Of a DNA stretch of 64,000 bases, positions 34,730 to 43,993 are shown one piece after another. The notes under the pieces were generated by a model. It worked only from the letters and a program-made list of their open reading frames with translations, was not told where the DNA came from and made no database searches. Positions within the stretch are counted from its first letter, which is position 1, and each line of letters starts with the position of its first letter. Both the position numbers and the translations under genes were made by a program. The stretch is from DATARR01 sp044868005 (lineage in GTDB: Bacteria > Acidobacteriota > Thermoanaerobaculia > Multivoradales > UBA5704): assembly GCA_044868005.1 (NCBI GenBank), contig JBIOVX010000277.1, forward strand, positions 62,001-126,000, read 5' to 3'.

Positions 34730-36724
34730 TCAAGGGGGCGGTGTACTGGAGGCTGTACCCGCTGACGCGGCAGGCATCGCGAACACCCTGTCTTCCATCT
34801 CGGGGTTCACGCGGATCTTCTCGACCTTCGTTACGGTGTGCCGGGCGCCGTACTCCTTCTCGATGCGATGAGGGATGACCAGGCCGTCGAGGGTCCGGAA
34901 GTCGGAGAAGTAGGCCCGTTCCTGCATCTCCTGGGGAAGCTGGGAGTAGTCGACGACCTTGGAATCGACCGCGACCTCCAGGTACGTCCGGGGATCGAGG
35001 TGCCAGGTCTCCACCCAGCCGTTGGACCAGGTGAGCTCGAGGCGGAGGGTCCCCTGACCGTTCACGTCTCCCCGGCCGGCCAGGACGACCTTGTGGCCTT
35101 TTTCCCGATAGCCGAGGAGGGCAGGCTCGATCTCCGCATCGCGGGCGGTCATGACGGCCACGGGAGGATCCTCCATCTTTGCCGGGCTGCCGATCCCATA
35201 GAGGGGATAGAGCCACCAGGGCCCCTGGGCATCCTGAGCGAGGACCATCTCCTTCCGAGTCATCCTGGAATCGAACCGATAGAGGTTCGGACGCTTGCGG
35301 CGAAGCGTGAACGGGGCATCCTCGCTGAAGCTGGTGAACGTGCCTTCCATCTCGATGGACCGCAGAGCCCGCCAGCGCTCCCGGCCGCCCCGGGCCGCTT
35401 CGTAGCGGGCCACGATCTCCTCGAGGCTGAGGGCGGGGGTTGCAGGGGTGGGGCTCGTCGCGGCTGTCCCTCCTTTCGGGGCAGACGCGGAAGTTGCCCT
35501 GGCGCCCGGCGCCTTCATCTCCAGCGCGACCATCTCGTCGTGGTCCCGCAGGTAGAGCCGGCCGTTGGCGAGGGCCGGCGCGGTCCACGCCTTACCCTCC
35601 ATGGCCTGGAATCGCGCGAGCTCCGTGTAGGCGTCGGGATTTGCCTCCACCAGGAGGAGGGTCCCCTGATCCGCAAGGACGATCAGCAGGTTGCCGTCCG
35701 CGGCCAGGAGCGAGCCCTTGCCCAGGCCGCGGGACGCCCAGGCCTGCTCGCCCGTGGCGACCGAGAGGCACTTGAAGGTGGCGTTGTCGAAACCGTAGAG
35801 GTGGTCGCCCACGAGGACCGCATTGTTGAAGTGGTTCTTCATCGTGCGGGTCTGCCACAGCTCCTCGACCGTGGCCTTGCCGCCTTCGGTCTTGATCCGC
35901 ATGAGGACCGCTCCGGCGTCGTCCCCGCCCGAGAAGTAGACCTTGTCCGGCGGAATGAAGAGGGCGCTGGCGATGACCGAGAACGGCCCCGGGTGAGTCC
36001 AGAGGACCGAGCCGTCGGGCCGTAACGCGACCGTTTGCGAGCCGGCCCGGCGGGTCACCACGTATTGCTTGACGCCGCCGATCGTCATCACGACCGGCGA
36101 GGCGTAGGCCGCATCGCCGTCCAGGGCCCCCCAGCGGACCTTCCCCGTGGCCTTCTCGAAGGCGACCACTCCCCGGCCATCCTTCCCTCCGACCTCCAGG
36201 ATGAGCAGGTCGCCATCGATCAAGGGAGAGCCCGAGTAGCCCCAGGTAGGCCGCTTGGCGCCGAACGCCTGGGGCAGGTCCACCTCCCAGATTTTTGCCC
36301 CGTCGGCCGCCTTCAGGGCGAGGAGCCGGCCGTGGGAGCCCATGGCGTAGAGCGTGCCGCCGTCCAGGGTCGGCGTCGTCCGCGGGCCGTTGCCCATGGG
36401 ATCGATCAGCTTGGGGCCGGCCGCAACGCGCCAGACCTCCTTGCCGGTGCCCGCTTCCAGGGCCAGGACGTACTCGGTCGTGCCGTCCGAGTCCATGGTG
36501 TAGAGCCGGTCTCCGACGACGCTGATGCCGGAGTATCCCTCCCCGATCGCCCGCTTCCACACCACCCGCGGCCCCTCCGCCGGCCAGCTCCGGGGCAGGT
36601 CCATCTCGGCCGAGACGCCGTCCCGGTTCACGCCCCGGAACTGCGGCCAATCGAGGGCTGCAGCGGGTCCGGCGGCGAGGAGCGCCAGGGAGAGAGAAAG
36701 GACGGGAAAGGGGAATCGAGCCAT
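34730..36724 (-). CDS. Exported PQQ-type propeller fused to an outer-membrane lipoprotein-sorting-like domain
   Basis: A 664-residue exported protein. After a signal peptide (FPVLSLSLALLAAGPAAA) comes a beta-propeller of PQQ/quinoprotein-like repeats (about residues 25-400: WPQFRGVNRDG, LYAMGSHGRLLALKAADG, LYGFDNATFKCL). After a Ser/Thr/Pro/Ala linker near 410-430 follows a C-terminal domain (ARYEAARGGRERWRALRSI...) that resembles LolA-like or DUF4292-type outer-membrane lipoprotein handling domains. Residues for a true PQQ dehydrogenase are not evident. Two ATGs at 36730 and 36724 are possible; the GAGGAGG site favours 36724. Confidence 0.83.
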   Translation of the reverse strand: MARFPFPVLSLSLALLAAGPAAALDWPQFRGVNRDGVSAEMDLPRSWPAEGPRVVWKRAIGEGYSGISVVGDRLYTMDSDGTTEYVLALEAGTGKEVWRVAAGPKLIDPMGNGPRTTPTLDGGTLYAMGSHGRLLALKAADGAKIWEVDLPQAFGAKRPTWGYSGSPLIDGDLLILEVGGKDGRGVVAFEKATGKVRWGALDGDAAYASPVVMTIGGVKQYVVTRRAGSQTVALRPDGSVLWTHPGPFSVIASALFIPPDKVYFSGGDDAGAVLMRIKTEGGKATVEELWQTRTMKNHFNNAVLVGDHLYGFDNATFKCLSVATGEQAWASRGLGKGSLLAADGNLLIVLADQGTLLLVEANPDAYTELARFQAMEGKAWTAPALANGRLYLRDHDEMVALEMKAPGARATSASAPKGGTAATSPTPATPALSLEEIVARYEAARGGRERWRALRSIEMEGTFTSFSEDAPFTLRRKRPNLYRFDSRMTRKEMVLAQDAQGPWWLYPLYGIGSPAKMEDPPVAVMTARDAEIEPALLGYREKGHKVVLAGRGDVNGQGTLRLELTWSNGWVETWHLDPRTYLEVAVDSKVVDYSQLPQEMQERAYFSDFRTLDGLVIPHRIEKEYGARHTVTKVEKIRVNPEMEDRVFAMPAASAGTASSTPPP

Positions 36725-36864
36725 GGCCATGCCTCCTCGGCGGCAAAGGATGTGGCTCTTATACGGGCGCTGCCCGGCGAGGTTTGACCCTTGGAGGTCA
36801 TGGGGCGTCACCTCCCGGCGCCGCTCCGCTGCGTGCGGTAGGTGACTCGGCGTAGGATGTCCTG

Positions 36865-38253
36865 ATGAACGCGCATGACATGGCCAGGCTCGGGGTTCCG
36901 CCGGGCGACGCCACCCGCCGCGGAATCGACTTCATCAGCCGCTTCGTGCTCGCCGGCGGCGACCGCACGCGCCTGGACGACGAGGTCGAGGCGGTGCTGC
37001 GGGATCCATCCGCTTACGTCAAGGATCCGCTGCGGCGCGATTTCGCCAAGGCTCTGCTTGCCGCGCCGCCGGCGCCGCGCCGGGAGCCGGTCCCCTACCG
37101 CCGTTGGGGCGAGGGGCTGGAGCCCGAGGCCCTGCTGCAGATGGAGAGGGCCTGCCAGCTCCCGGTCAGCGTGGCCGGAGCGCTGATGCCGGACGCCCAC
37201 GTCGGCTACGGCCTGCCGATCGGCGGCGTCCTGGCCACCGAGAACGCGGTCATCCCCTATGCCGTGGGGGTCGACATCGCCTGCCGGATGAAGATGACGG
37301 TGCTCGACCTGCCGGTGCGCGACTTGGAGCGCAAGGCGGAACGGCTGCGCAAGGCGATCGAGACCGAAACCCGTTTCGGTGTCGGCGCCACCTTCCGCGA
37401 CCGCGACCGCCGCGAGCACCCGGTGCTCGAAGAGGACTGGTCGGTCAGCCCGGTCACCCGCGAGAACAAGAACCGCGCCTGGGCGCAGCTCGGGACGAGC
37501 GGCAGCGGCAACCATTTCGTCGAATTCGGGGTCTTCACGGTGACCGATCCCGGCGTGGGCCTGCCGGAGGGCGAGCACGTCGCGCTGCTGAGCCACAGCG
37601 GCAGCCGCGGCACCGGCGCGCAGGTCTGCGCCTTCTACAGCAAGCGAGCCGTCGAGCTGCATCCGGAGCTGCCCAGAGAGCTGAGCCGGCTCTCCTGGCT
37701 CTCACTCGACTCTGCGGACGGGCAGGAATACTGGGCGGCGATGGAGCTCATGGGGCGCTACGCCGCGGCGAACCACGCCCTGATCCATCAGCACATCGCG
37801 TCCCATCTTGGGGCCGAGGTCCTCCTCGACCTCGAAAACCATCACAACTTCGCCTGGAAGGAGAACCACTTCGGGCGCGACGTCGTGGTCCACCGCAAGG
37901 GAGCGACGCCGGCGGCGGAGGGTATGCTCGGCATCATACCCGGTTCTATGGCGGCGCCGGGCTTCGTGGTGCGCGGCAAGGGCAACCCGGACTCCCTGCG
38001 CTCCGCCGCCCACGGCGCCGGCAGGGCAATGAGCCGCAAGGCAGCGGTGGCCTCCTTCACCTGGGAGAAGACGCGCCACCTCCTGAAGCAGCGCGGTGTG
38101 ACCCTGCTCTCCGCCGGCCTCGACGAGGTGCCCATGGCCTACAAGGATATCCACCAGGTGATGGCCGCGCAGACTGATCTCGTCGAGGTGCTCGGCCGTT
38201 TCGATCCCAAGCTGGTGAAGATGGCCCCCTCGGGCGAGCCGCCGGAAGATTGA
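36865..38253 (+). CDS. rtcB: RtcB-family RNA ligase
   Basis: A 462-residue RtcB-type RNA ligase joining 2',3'-cyclic phosphate or 3'-phosphate ends to 5'-OH ends with GTP. Manganese and guanylate motifs are all visible: MPDAHVGYGLPIGG, GVDIACRM with the metal Cys, SGSGNHFVE, SHSGSRG, ENHHNFAW, RKGATPA and AAHGAGRAMSR with the His that is guanylylated. Length fits the family. It stands alone on the plus strand, and its 3' flank is array B. Confidence 0.94.
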   Translation: MNAHDMARLGVPPGDATRRGIDFISRFVLAGGDRTRLDDEVEAVLRDPSAYVKDPLRRDFAKALLAAPPAPRREPVPYRRWGEGLEPEALLQMERACQLPVSVAGALMPDAHVGYGLPIGGVLATENAVIPYAVGVDIACRMKMTVLDLPVRDLERKAERLRKAIETETRFGVGATFRDRDRREHPVLEEDWSVSPVTRENKNRAWAQLGTSGSGNHFVEFGVFTVTDPGVGLPEGEHVALLSHSGSRGTGAQVCAFYSKRAVELHPELPRELSRLSWLSLDSADGQEYWAAMELMGRYAAANHALIHQHIASHLGAEVLLDLENHHNFAWKENHFGRDVVVHRKGATPAAEGMLGIIPGSMAAPGFVVRGKGNPDSLRSAAHGAGRAMSRKAAVASFTWEKTRHLLKQRGVTLLSAGLDEVPMAYKDIHQVMAAQTDLVEVLGRFDPKLVKMAPSGEPPED

Positions 38254-38339
38254 GACCCGGACCTTTCTAGAACTGCCGAATTCACCCGAGATCCCGCTCA
38301 GAAACTCAAGCCTGGCGCGGGTTTGCAACTGATCGCGCT

Positions 38340-38570
38340 TCCCGAGCCTTTGGGAGCGCGTCCGGAGCCGTGAGCTTCACTCCCCAAGCCTTCGGGAGTA
38401 GGTCCGAGGTCTCCGGAGGCACGTCCGAAGCGGTCGGGCAGCGCACCCGAAGCGCTCGGGAGCGCGTCCAAGGCCTTGGGCATCACTCCCGAAGCCTTCG
38501 GATGTGCTCCCGACGGTCTGGGCAGAGCTCCCGAGACGTTCGGGAGAGCTCCCGAAAGGCTTGGGAGCGT
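38340..38570. repeat. Intergenic array B, 21-base period palindromic units
   Basis: Eleven degenerate units lie between rtcB and the transposase-like gene. Unit starts are at 38340, 38360, 38381, 38402, 38423, 38445, 38466, 38487, 38508, 38529 and 38550: steps of 21 with one 20 and one 22. Each unit centres on an imperfect palindrome of the form TCCCGAAGCCTTCGGGAG, whose arms CCCGA and TCGGG are best conserved while the loop and the linker (GCGC, TCAC, AGAGC) vary. The slips of 20 and 22 break any reading frame, so it is not coding. Confidence 0.88.
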
Positions 38571-38627
38571 GGAAAGGCCAACGAGACACACGTCCATTCC
38601 CGGCTGTGGCGAAAAAAGGTGAGCGGT

Positions 38628-38648
38628 AAGTCGCGGTTTTTCCGACTT
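38628..38648 (+). repeat. Small hairpin just before the transposase-like gene
   Basis: AAGTC (38628-38632) pairs with GACTT (38644-38648), with extra GG/CC pairing inside and a T-rich loop. It ends eight bases before the GTG start of the transposase-like gene and after array B. It may act on that gene's expression or be a transposase recognition structure; the sequence does not decide. Confidence 0.45.
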
Positions 38649-38656
38649 TATAGGGT

Positions 38657-39463
38657 GTGAGCCGGAGACTGCGCTTTCTCCCCGAGGAAGGGACCCTGGT
38701 CGAGGTGACCTGCAGGACCGTGCACGGGCGGTATCTGCTCCTGCCGAGCCCTCTCCGCGACGAAATCGTCCTCGGGGTCCTGGATTACTTCAACTCTAAG
38801 CTGGCCAAGGAGATCGGGCGCCTGACCGGCTGGCGCGACAAGGTCTGGTCGCGGCGCTACCAGGCGATCCCCGTCAGCCAGGAGGACGCGGCCCAGATCG
38901 CGCGTTTCAAGTACGTCCTGAGCCATGGGGTCAAGGAGAACCTCGTCGAGCATCTCCGGGACTGGCCGGGCGTGCACGCCGTGCGCGCTCTCCTCGACGG
39001 CGTGGCCCTGGAGGGCCGTTGGTTCAACCGCACTCTGGAGTACGCCGCTCGCCGGCGGGGCGAGAAATTCGGCCCGCTGGACTTTTCGACGCCGGAGATC
39101 ATGACGCTCGCTCCCCTCCCCTGCTGGAAGCACTTGGAGCCGGAGCAGCGGAAGAACCGCATCGCCGCGCTGGTGAAGGAGATCGAGGAGGAAGCCGCGG
39201 CGGCGCGCCAGCGGGACGGCATCCAGGTGGCGGGGGTCGATGCCGTCCTGGCGCACCATCCGCACGATCGACCCGAGAAGCTGAAGAAGGGCTCGGCGCC
39301 GCTTTTCCATGCGGCTACGAAGGAGATGCGGCAGTTCCTCTGGAGCCTCTACGCCGAGTTCGTCGCCCGCTTCCGCGACGCGGCCGAAAGACTGCGAGCA
39401 GGAGCCGAAGCCGTCTTCCCGCCCGGCTCCTTCCCGCCAGCGTTGCCGTACGTCCCTGGGTGA
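38657..39463 (+). CDS. REP-associated tyrosine transposase-like protein lacking the HUH segment
   Basis: A 268-residue relative of IS200/IS605-type REP-associated transposases (RAYT). RRLRFLPEEGTLVEVTCRTV, SRRYQAI and FKYVLSHGVKENLV (with the likely catalytic Tyr near residue 86) match the family. Family members have about 35-40 residues between the VLGVL and DYFNSKLAKEIG segments that carry the HUH metal motif; here the two are joined directly near residue 42 (about 38,780). No HxH is present, so nicking activity is unlikely. Start GTG, with no clear ribosome site. Array B lies immediately upstream. Confidence 0.78.
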   Translation: MSRRLRFLPEEGTLVEVTCRTVHGRYLLLPSPLRDEIVLGVLDYFNSKLAKEIGRLTGWRDKVWSRRYQAIPVSQEDAAQIARFKYVLSHGVKENLVEHLRDWPGVHAVRALLDGVALEGRWFNRTLEYAARRRGEKFGPLDFSTPEIMTLAPLPCWKHLEPEQRKNRIAALVKEIEEEAAAARQRDGIQVAGVDAVLAHHPHDRPEKLKKGSAPLFHAATKEMRQFLWSLYAEFVARFRDAAERLRAGAEAVFPPGSFPPALPYVPG

Positions 39464-39874
39464 CGCAGCCCCTCAACACGGACTGATTCCTGGCCGTTAG
39501 ACTCGTCCTGGAGACGACACGGAAGAAGTGTCGCAGATCGACCGGGAAGGCTCACAGTTTTCATGAATTTCAGGTCGTCCGAGAGGCGAAGTTCGCGTTT
39601 GGCGGCCTTGTGGGCTCCCGCGGGTTCCTCAAGAAGGCCAAGGGAAGCATGAAGAGGCGGCCAGTTCGCTACGCGAGAGCGCACTGTAAGGCCCTTTCCT
39701 CTAAAAGGCTGGCCCTTTTCCCGGCCTTTTTCCCGCCCGGAACCCATTCCCGCCCGGAGAACCATTAACCCGGAGCCCCACTGGCCTCGACCGATTTTGC
39801 AGAACTTGACGGACACAAACTTCTCCTCGACTCAGAGTCCATATAGAATCGTAGTCTCTTCAAGGAGAGATACC
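39464..39874. other. Intergenic region before the zinc-finger gene
   Basis: I see no gene in these roughly 410 bases. From about 39,685 to 39,775 the plus strand is a run of C-, T- and G-rich short repeats (GGCCCTTT, GGCCCTTTTCCC, GGCCTTTTTCCCGCCCGG, CATTCCCGCCCGG) without a clear fixed period. A TATAGAAT element at 39842-39849, 26 bases before the TTG start, may be the -10 of the next operon; base content shifts toward AT here, unlike upstream genes. Confidence 0.5.
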
Positions 39875-41494
39875 TTGCGCGAACCTGGATCGCACTGCTC
39901 TGTCTGTGAAGAGGTACCAGCGGAGGCCAGTAGACTTCTGGTCGGGTATATGGGAGCAATCTGTGCCTCCTGTCTTGAGTTCTGGCTTGGAATTTTAGGG
40001 AGCAACCGTTGGTCTGGGCGGCTCGCGCGCGGACGGTGCGATTTCTGTAACGATCGGCGGCACGCCAAGGACATTCTCCAAATCAAGGCTTTCCAGATCT
40101 GCGTCGATTGCATGCGAGCAGCGCACGGAGTCCTTCGCAAGAGAGGTCTCGCAGAAGAGGAATTCCCCGATATTCCCCGCGCTCCCGAGCCCGACTCGGA
40201 GCTCGCAATCAAAGCGCTGCGCAAACAGCAGGCGGCATTCCAGGAGGTGGTGCAGAATCTGGTGAGCCTCCTTGCCAGAGTGCGCGGCATGCGTGCAACC
40301 GGCAAAGCGGAGCTGATCCATTTCGCCGAGACGCCAGTAGTGAAGCTTGCTTACGAACTTCTTCCAGGTCTTGGCTACGACGACTACGACTCTATCGAGA
40401 AGTCTTTACGTAAGGTGGTCAGCCATGTCGACCAGATCATCACCGGCGCTGAAGCAGAACTGAGCAAGCCTGGTTACTTCAGCGAGCTCTGGGAGAATGA
40501 GACATTCGTGAAGCTTGCCGAAATAGGCGGGCTTTTCAACAGGGCGAAGGATGTCCGCGGGCGGCGATTCCGAAGAATCCTGCGCCTTGCCCACGGCTCC
40601 ACCGGCGAGGCAGTGAAGAGGCTTTTCAAGAATGAGGAAGATTACAAGGAATTCGAGCGCTGGGTCGCTGAGCAGGAAAGCGCGATCTCGATGTACACCA
40701 AGGGCTTGAAGGATGAGCCCGCCGAAATCATCTTGGCTCGGCTGGAAAAGGAACCGGTGAACCATCACAGCGTGATCGCGAGTCTCCACGCCTTGGCCGC
40801 CCTCGGCGAGTTGGACTGGCGCGAGCGACGGATCTGGAGAGCTCTCGAGAGGGCGCAGGAGCAGGTCCTTTTTGATGAGGAGATCGGCCTGAGCGATCCA
40901 CGGGTGTGGAACGATGACCTCCAGAGCCAGATCGGACGCCAGCTCGTTCTCAAACCGGCGAAAGAAGCGATCGTCCAGTTCGAAGAAGCAGATTCCCTCG
41001 ACACGGTAAGGCTGCAGGTCAAGATGCAGCGCGCACTCGACATCGTCTGGCCCCCCGCCGAGCTGCGGTGGCTCGAGGAGGAGAACACCCGCAAGATCCG
41101 CGGGAGAAAAGGCATCTTCGAGGAGGAGGCATTCGAGCGATCCCAGTACCTCCCGCAGTGGCTCGGCCTCATCCTTCTGGAAGCATGGCATGGCGGCTGG
41201 AAGACGACCGGACGCTACGAGGCCTATCTCGGAGGTCTCCTCAGCCGATCCGGAACAAAACCGGAGCTTGCCTTCGCGTTCCTCATACTCGGGCACTGCT
41301 TTGGGCTCCTGGATCCGGATGCGGTATCGCGGTTGTGCAAGGAGAATTCTTGGACCGGGCGTCTCCCTCCGGGCGAGTGGATTGCCGAGGATCATGAAAA
41401 GCGACAGGCGATGAACGAGCTGGCCGCCGACCTCCGCGAAGGCCGGGTATCGTTCCTGTTCCTCGACACGTATCTGGCCGACCAGACCGCATGA
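39875..41494 (+). CDS. Protein with two ClpX-type C4 zinc fingers
   Basis: A 539-residue protein of unknown function. Two tandem four-cysteine fingers open it: Cys8-x2-Cys11 with Cys30-x2-Cys33, and Cys55-x2-Cys58 with Cys76-x2-Cys79, the spacing of ClpX zinc-binding domains. The remaining 450 residues are helical and charged, with no AAA+ or other motif that I recognise. The start is TTG at 39875, chosen because AAGGAGAG lies seven bases before it; an earlier in-frame TTG at 39797 has none. It overlaps the DUF4062 gene by four bases, so the two products probably act together, perhaps in defence. Confidence 0.78.
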   Translation: MREPGSHCSVCEEVPAEASRLLVGYMGAICASCLEFWLGILGSNRWSGRLARGRCDFCNDRRHAKDILQIKAFQICVDCMRAAHGVLRKRGLAEEEFPDIPRAPEPDSELAIKALRKQQAAFQEVVQNLVSLLARVRGMRATGKAELIHFAETPVVKLAYELLPGLGYDDYDSIEKSLRKVVSHVDQIITGAEAELSKPGYFSELWENETFVKLAEIGGLFNRAKDVRGRRFRRILRLAHGSTGEAVKRLFKNEEDYKEFERWVAEQESAISMYTKGLKDEPAEIILARLEKEPVNHHSVIASLHALAALGELDWRERRIWRALERAQEQVLFDEEIGLSDPRVWNDDLQSQIGRQLVLKPAKEAIVQFEEADSLDTVRLQVKMQRALDIVWPPAELRWLEEENTRKIRGRKGIFEEEAFERSQYLPQWLGLILLEAWHGGWKTTGRYEAYLGGLLSRSGTKPELAFAFLILGHCFGLLDPDAVSRLCKENSWTGRLPPGEWIAEDHEKRQAMNELAADLREGRVSFLFLDTYLADQTA

Positions 41495-43728
41495 GCTCGA
41501 AGACTGTCGACGTCTTCATTTCGTCTACGTTCCACGACATGCACGCGGAGCGGGACCTGCTCGTCCGCAGGGTCTTTCCATTTCTCCGTGAAAGGTCTCA
41601 GCAGCAGGGGATCTTCGTCCGGGACGTCGATCTACGGTGGGGGATCGCAGAGCAGGCGGAAACGGAACGGCTCCTAGACCTCGCGCTGGCCATGCTGGAG
41701 CAGTGTCTACCTTTTTTCGTGGCGATCTTGGGTCAGCGGTACGGCACGCCATTCCCGTACTTCTCCCCCGCCACGCTCGCCCGCCACCGGTGGCTCCAGG
41801 AACGGCACTGCGGCCTGTCGTTCACGGCGCTCGAGATCGAAAGAGTGCTCGAGCTGCAAAAGGCAATGGACCTGCGAGAGACCGCCTTCTTCTATCAGCG
41901 TGACCCACGCTACCTCGCGACGCTCGATTGGGCAGAGCGCCGGGCTTTCGAAGATGACTCAGGTCGGGAGAGGGAAGCTCTCGTGGAGAGGATCCGCGCC
42001 GCGGGCTTCCAGATCCGTCGCTATCCCTGCCTCTGGGATCCACGCCGGATATCTCCAGAAAGTGGCACGATGGGTCGGCTCGTCGACCTCGACATCTTTG
42101 AGCGTATGGTGCGCGAGGACCTGACCAAGAGCCTCGAGACAGGGCCAAGGGTGTTCAGCAGCCTGTCCTGCGAGCGCTCGACGGATGAGCTCGCAGCCGG
42201 CGAAGGGACGGGCTGGCAGGGAGTGCGAGATCTCGACGGGAAGGAGTGCGACGAGAAGGAATGTCACCAGCTTCTTCAAGCGCGCCTCCGGCTTGCGGGA
42301 AAGACACTGAGCCAGGAGCAAGAGGAGCTGCTGCTGCGGATTCCTGCGATTCGTAATCCCCTCTTTCTGACAGTCTGCGTGGAGGAGTTGCGGCAATTCG
42401 GCAGCCACGACAAGCTCACCCGCAGAATCGAGGGCCTCGCCGACGCCGGCCAGCATGGCAAGCCGCTGACCGGGCTCTTTTTGCAAGTCATCGACCGTCT
42501 TGTCACCGATTTCAAAGCCGAGGTTGTCCGGGAGTTTTTGACCGGCCTCCGCAGCGCTCGTGATGGTCTCACCGAGGACGAGCTTGAGCAGCTTGTCGGT
42601 GCACGTGACCTCGACAAGGACCTCTTCGCAATCCTTCGTCACCTGCGGCCCTATCTCTGGACGAAGCAGAGCGGGGGTGAAGAGCTTTTTGCGTTCGCCC
42701 ATGCGGCTTTCGGCGAGGCGATCGACGAACGGTGGTTGTCCAACCCGGCGGAGCGGCGGGCAGCACACTGCCGGCTGGCCGCCACCTTCCTGCGGCAACC
42801 GAGCCGATTGGAGCGGGGGGGAAGAGCCAACCTGCGCAAGAGCCGGGAGCTGGTCTGGCAGCTCCTGCATGCCGAGGACTGGCAGGGAGTCGTTACGGCC
42901 TTGACGGAGTTGGCGCTGCTCGAGGTGAAGGTCGAAACGATGCCCGCTGTATTGGAAGAAGAGCTCGCGACCGCAATCGCACGGATACCGGTCGAAGGAA
43001 ACCGGACACGCCGTTACATCCTGGAAACGTTGAGGGCGGCCATCACGCGGGAGCGAGGCTTCCTTGCGCGCCATCCCGGCCGGCTCTTCCAGGCGGTCTG
43101 GGACCGTTGCCGATGGTACGACGATCCTGGGGCGGCCGCGCACTACTGCATCGAGGCAGGCATCGCGGAAGGCGAGCTTCCGTGGCAGCGCAAGGGCCTG
43201 AGAATGCACCATCTTCTCGCGGACTGGCTCGCCAGGAAGTCTGCGAATCCTGGGTTCTGTTGGGTGCAGTGCAGGCGGCCGCCATATCCGCCGATGGGAT
43301 GGGAAGGAAGGATCGCAGTCAAAGGGCACACCGCGCCCATCATCGACGGCCAATTCGATCCGGCTGGCAGGCGCCTGGTCACGATAGGGCTGGACAGAAG
43401 CCTGCGGCGCTGGGACGTGATCAATGGCAAAGAGCTGGGGACCTCGGCTATCGAAGTAGATCGGGACTACCGTCTCTTCCACACCTCCGAAGGAGAGGTC
43501 CGGATCGAGTGTCCGCGGAGAAGGGGACAAGCCTCCAGCGCGGCCCGCCTCGTCCGCGACGAGCCCCTAGGCAGGACAGCGGTTGCCGCGATCGTCGAGG
43601 CAGCCTTCACCTCTTGGACGCCAGGGCTCAAAAAACTCCTCCGCTCGCCAGTGGATCCAAGCCTCTTCGCCGGCTGGAAGGGTGCTCAGATCTTTCTTTT
43701 CTCCCTGGAGGGAAGCTCCCCTCTGTAA
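41491..43728 (+). CDS. DUF4062 STAND-like protein without P-loop, WD40 C-terminus
   Basis: A 745-residue protein. Residues 5-90 are a DUF4062 domain (VDVFISSTFHDMHAERD, DVDLRWGI, LGQRYGTP). In relatives a NACHT-type NTPase follows. Here, after FERMVREDLTKSLE near residue 205, the sequence passes straight to the second half of that module (LLLRIPAIRNPLFLTVCVEELRQFG), and no GxxGxGKT is present. A helical region follows and one WD40-like repeat (IIDGQFDPAGRRLVTIGLDR), then an unrelated tail. It looks like an internally shortened STAND sensor. It is coupled to the zinc-finger gene. Confidence 0.78.
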   Translation: MSSKTVDVFISSTFHDMHAERDLLVRRVFPFLRERSQQQGIFVRDVDLRWGIAEQAETERLLDLALAMLEQCLPFFVAILGQRYGTPFPYFSPATLARHRWLQERHCGLSFTALEIERVLELQKAMDLRETAFFYQRDPRYLATLDWAERRAFEDDSGREREALVERIRAAGFQIRRYPCLWDPRRISPESGTMGRLVDLDIFERMVREDLTKSLETGPRVFSSLSCERSTDELAAGEGTGWQGVRDLDGKECDEKECHQLLQARLRLAGKTLSQEQEELLLRIPAIRNPLFLTVCVEELRQFGSHDKLTRRIEGLADAGQHGKPLTGLFLQVIDRLVTDFKAEVVREFLTGLRSARDGLTEDELEQLVGARDLDKDLFAILRHLRPYLWTKQSGGEELFAFAHAAFGEAIDERWLSNPAERRAAHCRLAATFLRQPSRLERGGRANLRKSRELVWQLLHAEDWQGVVTALTELALLEVKVETMPAVLEEELATAIARIPVEGNRTRRYILETLRAAITRERGFLARHPGRLFQAVWDRCRWYDDPGAAAHYCIEAGIAEGELPWQRKGLRMHHLLADWLARKSANPGFCWVQCRRPPYPPMGWEGRIAVKGHTAPIIDGQFDPAGRRLVTIGLDRSLRRWDVINGKELGTSAIEVDRDYRLFHTSEGEVRIECPRRRGQASSAARLVRDEPLGRTAVAAIVEAAFTSWTPGLKKLLRSPVDPSLFAGWKGAQIFLFSLEGSSPL

Positions 43729-43993
43729 ACTTATCGGGTGGCGAACTACGAAGCGGCATCTTACCGGCAGCCGAACCCGCTTCTTCCCAAGGACGACGAG
43801 GGCACGGGGATGATCGACCCGAAGCCGCCCGCGCCAGGCTAGGCGCCTGGTGCTCGGCGTCGCGGCGATCGCCGACTCTGCCACGACGAGGCGTCTGGCA
43901 CTGCTCCCGCCGCGCACGCTCAGCTCAGCTAACCACTTGAATCGCAGGAAGCGCTCGCGTAGGCTCGCAAAAAACCGAGGACGCCGATCAGAT

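Noticed and set aside
38298..38597. Open frame across array B with heptapeptide look
   Set aside because: Steps of 20 and 22 shift the frame, and the repeat structure is palindromic at the DNA level, which fits a non-coding array better.
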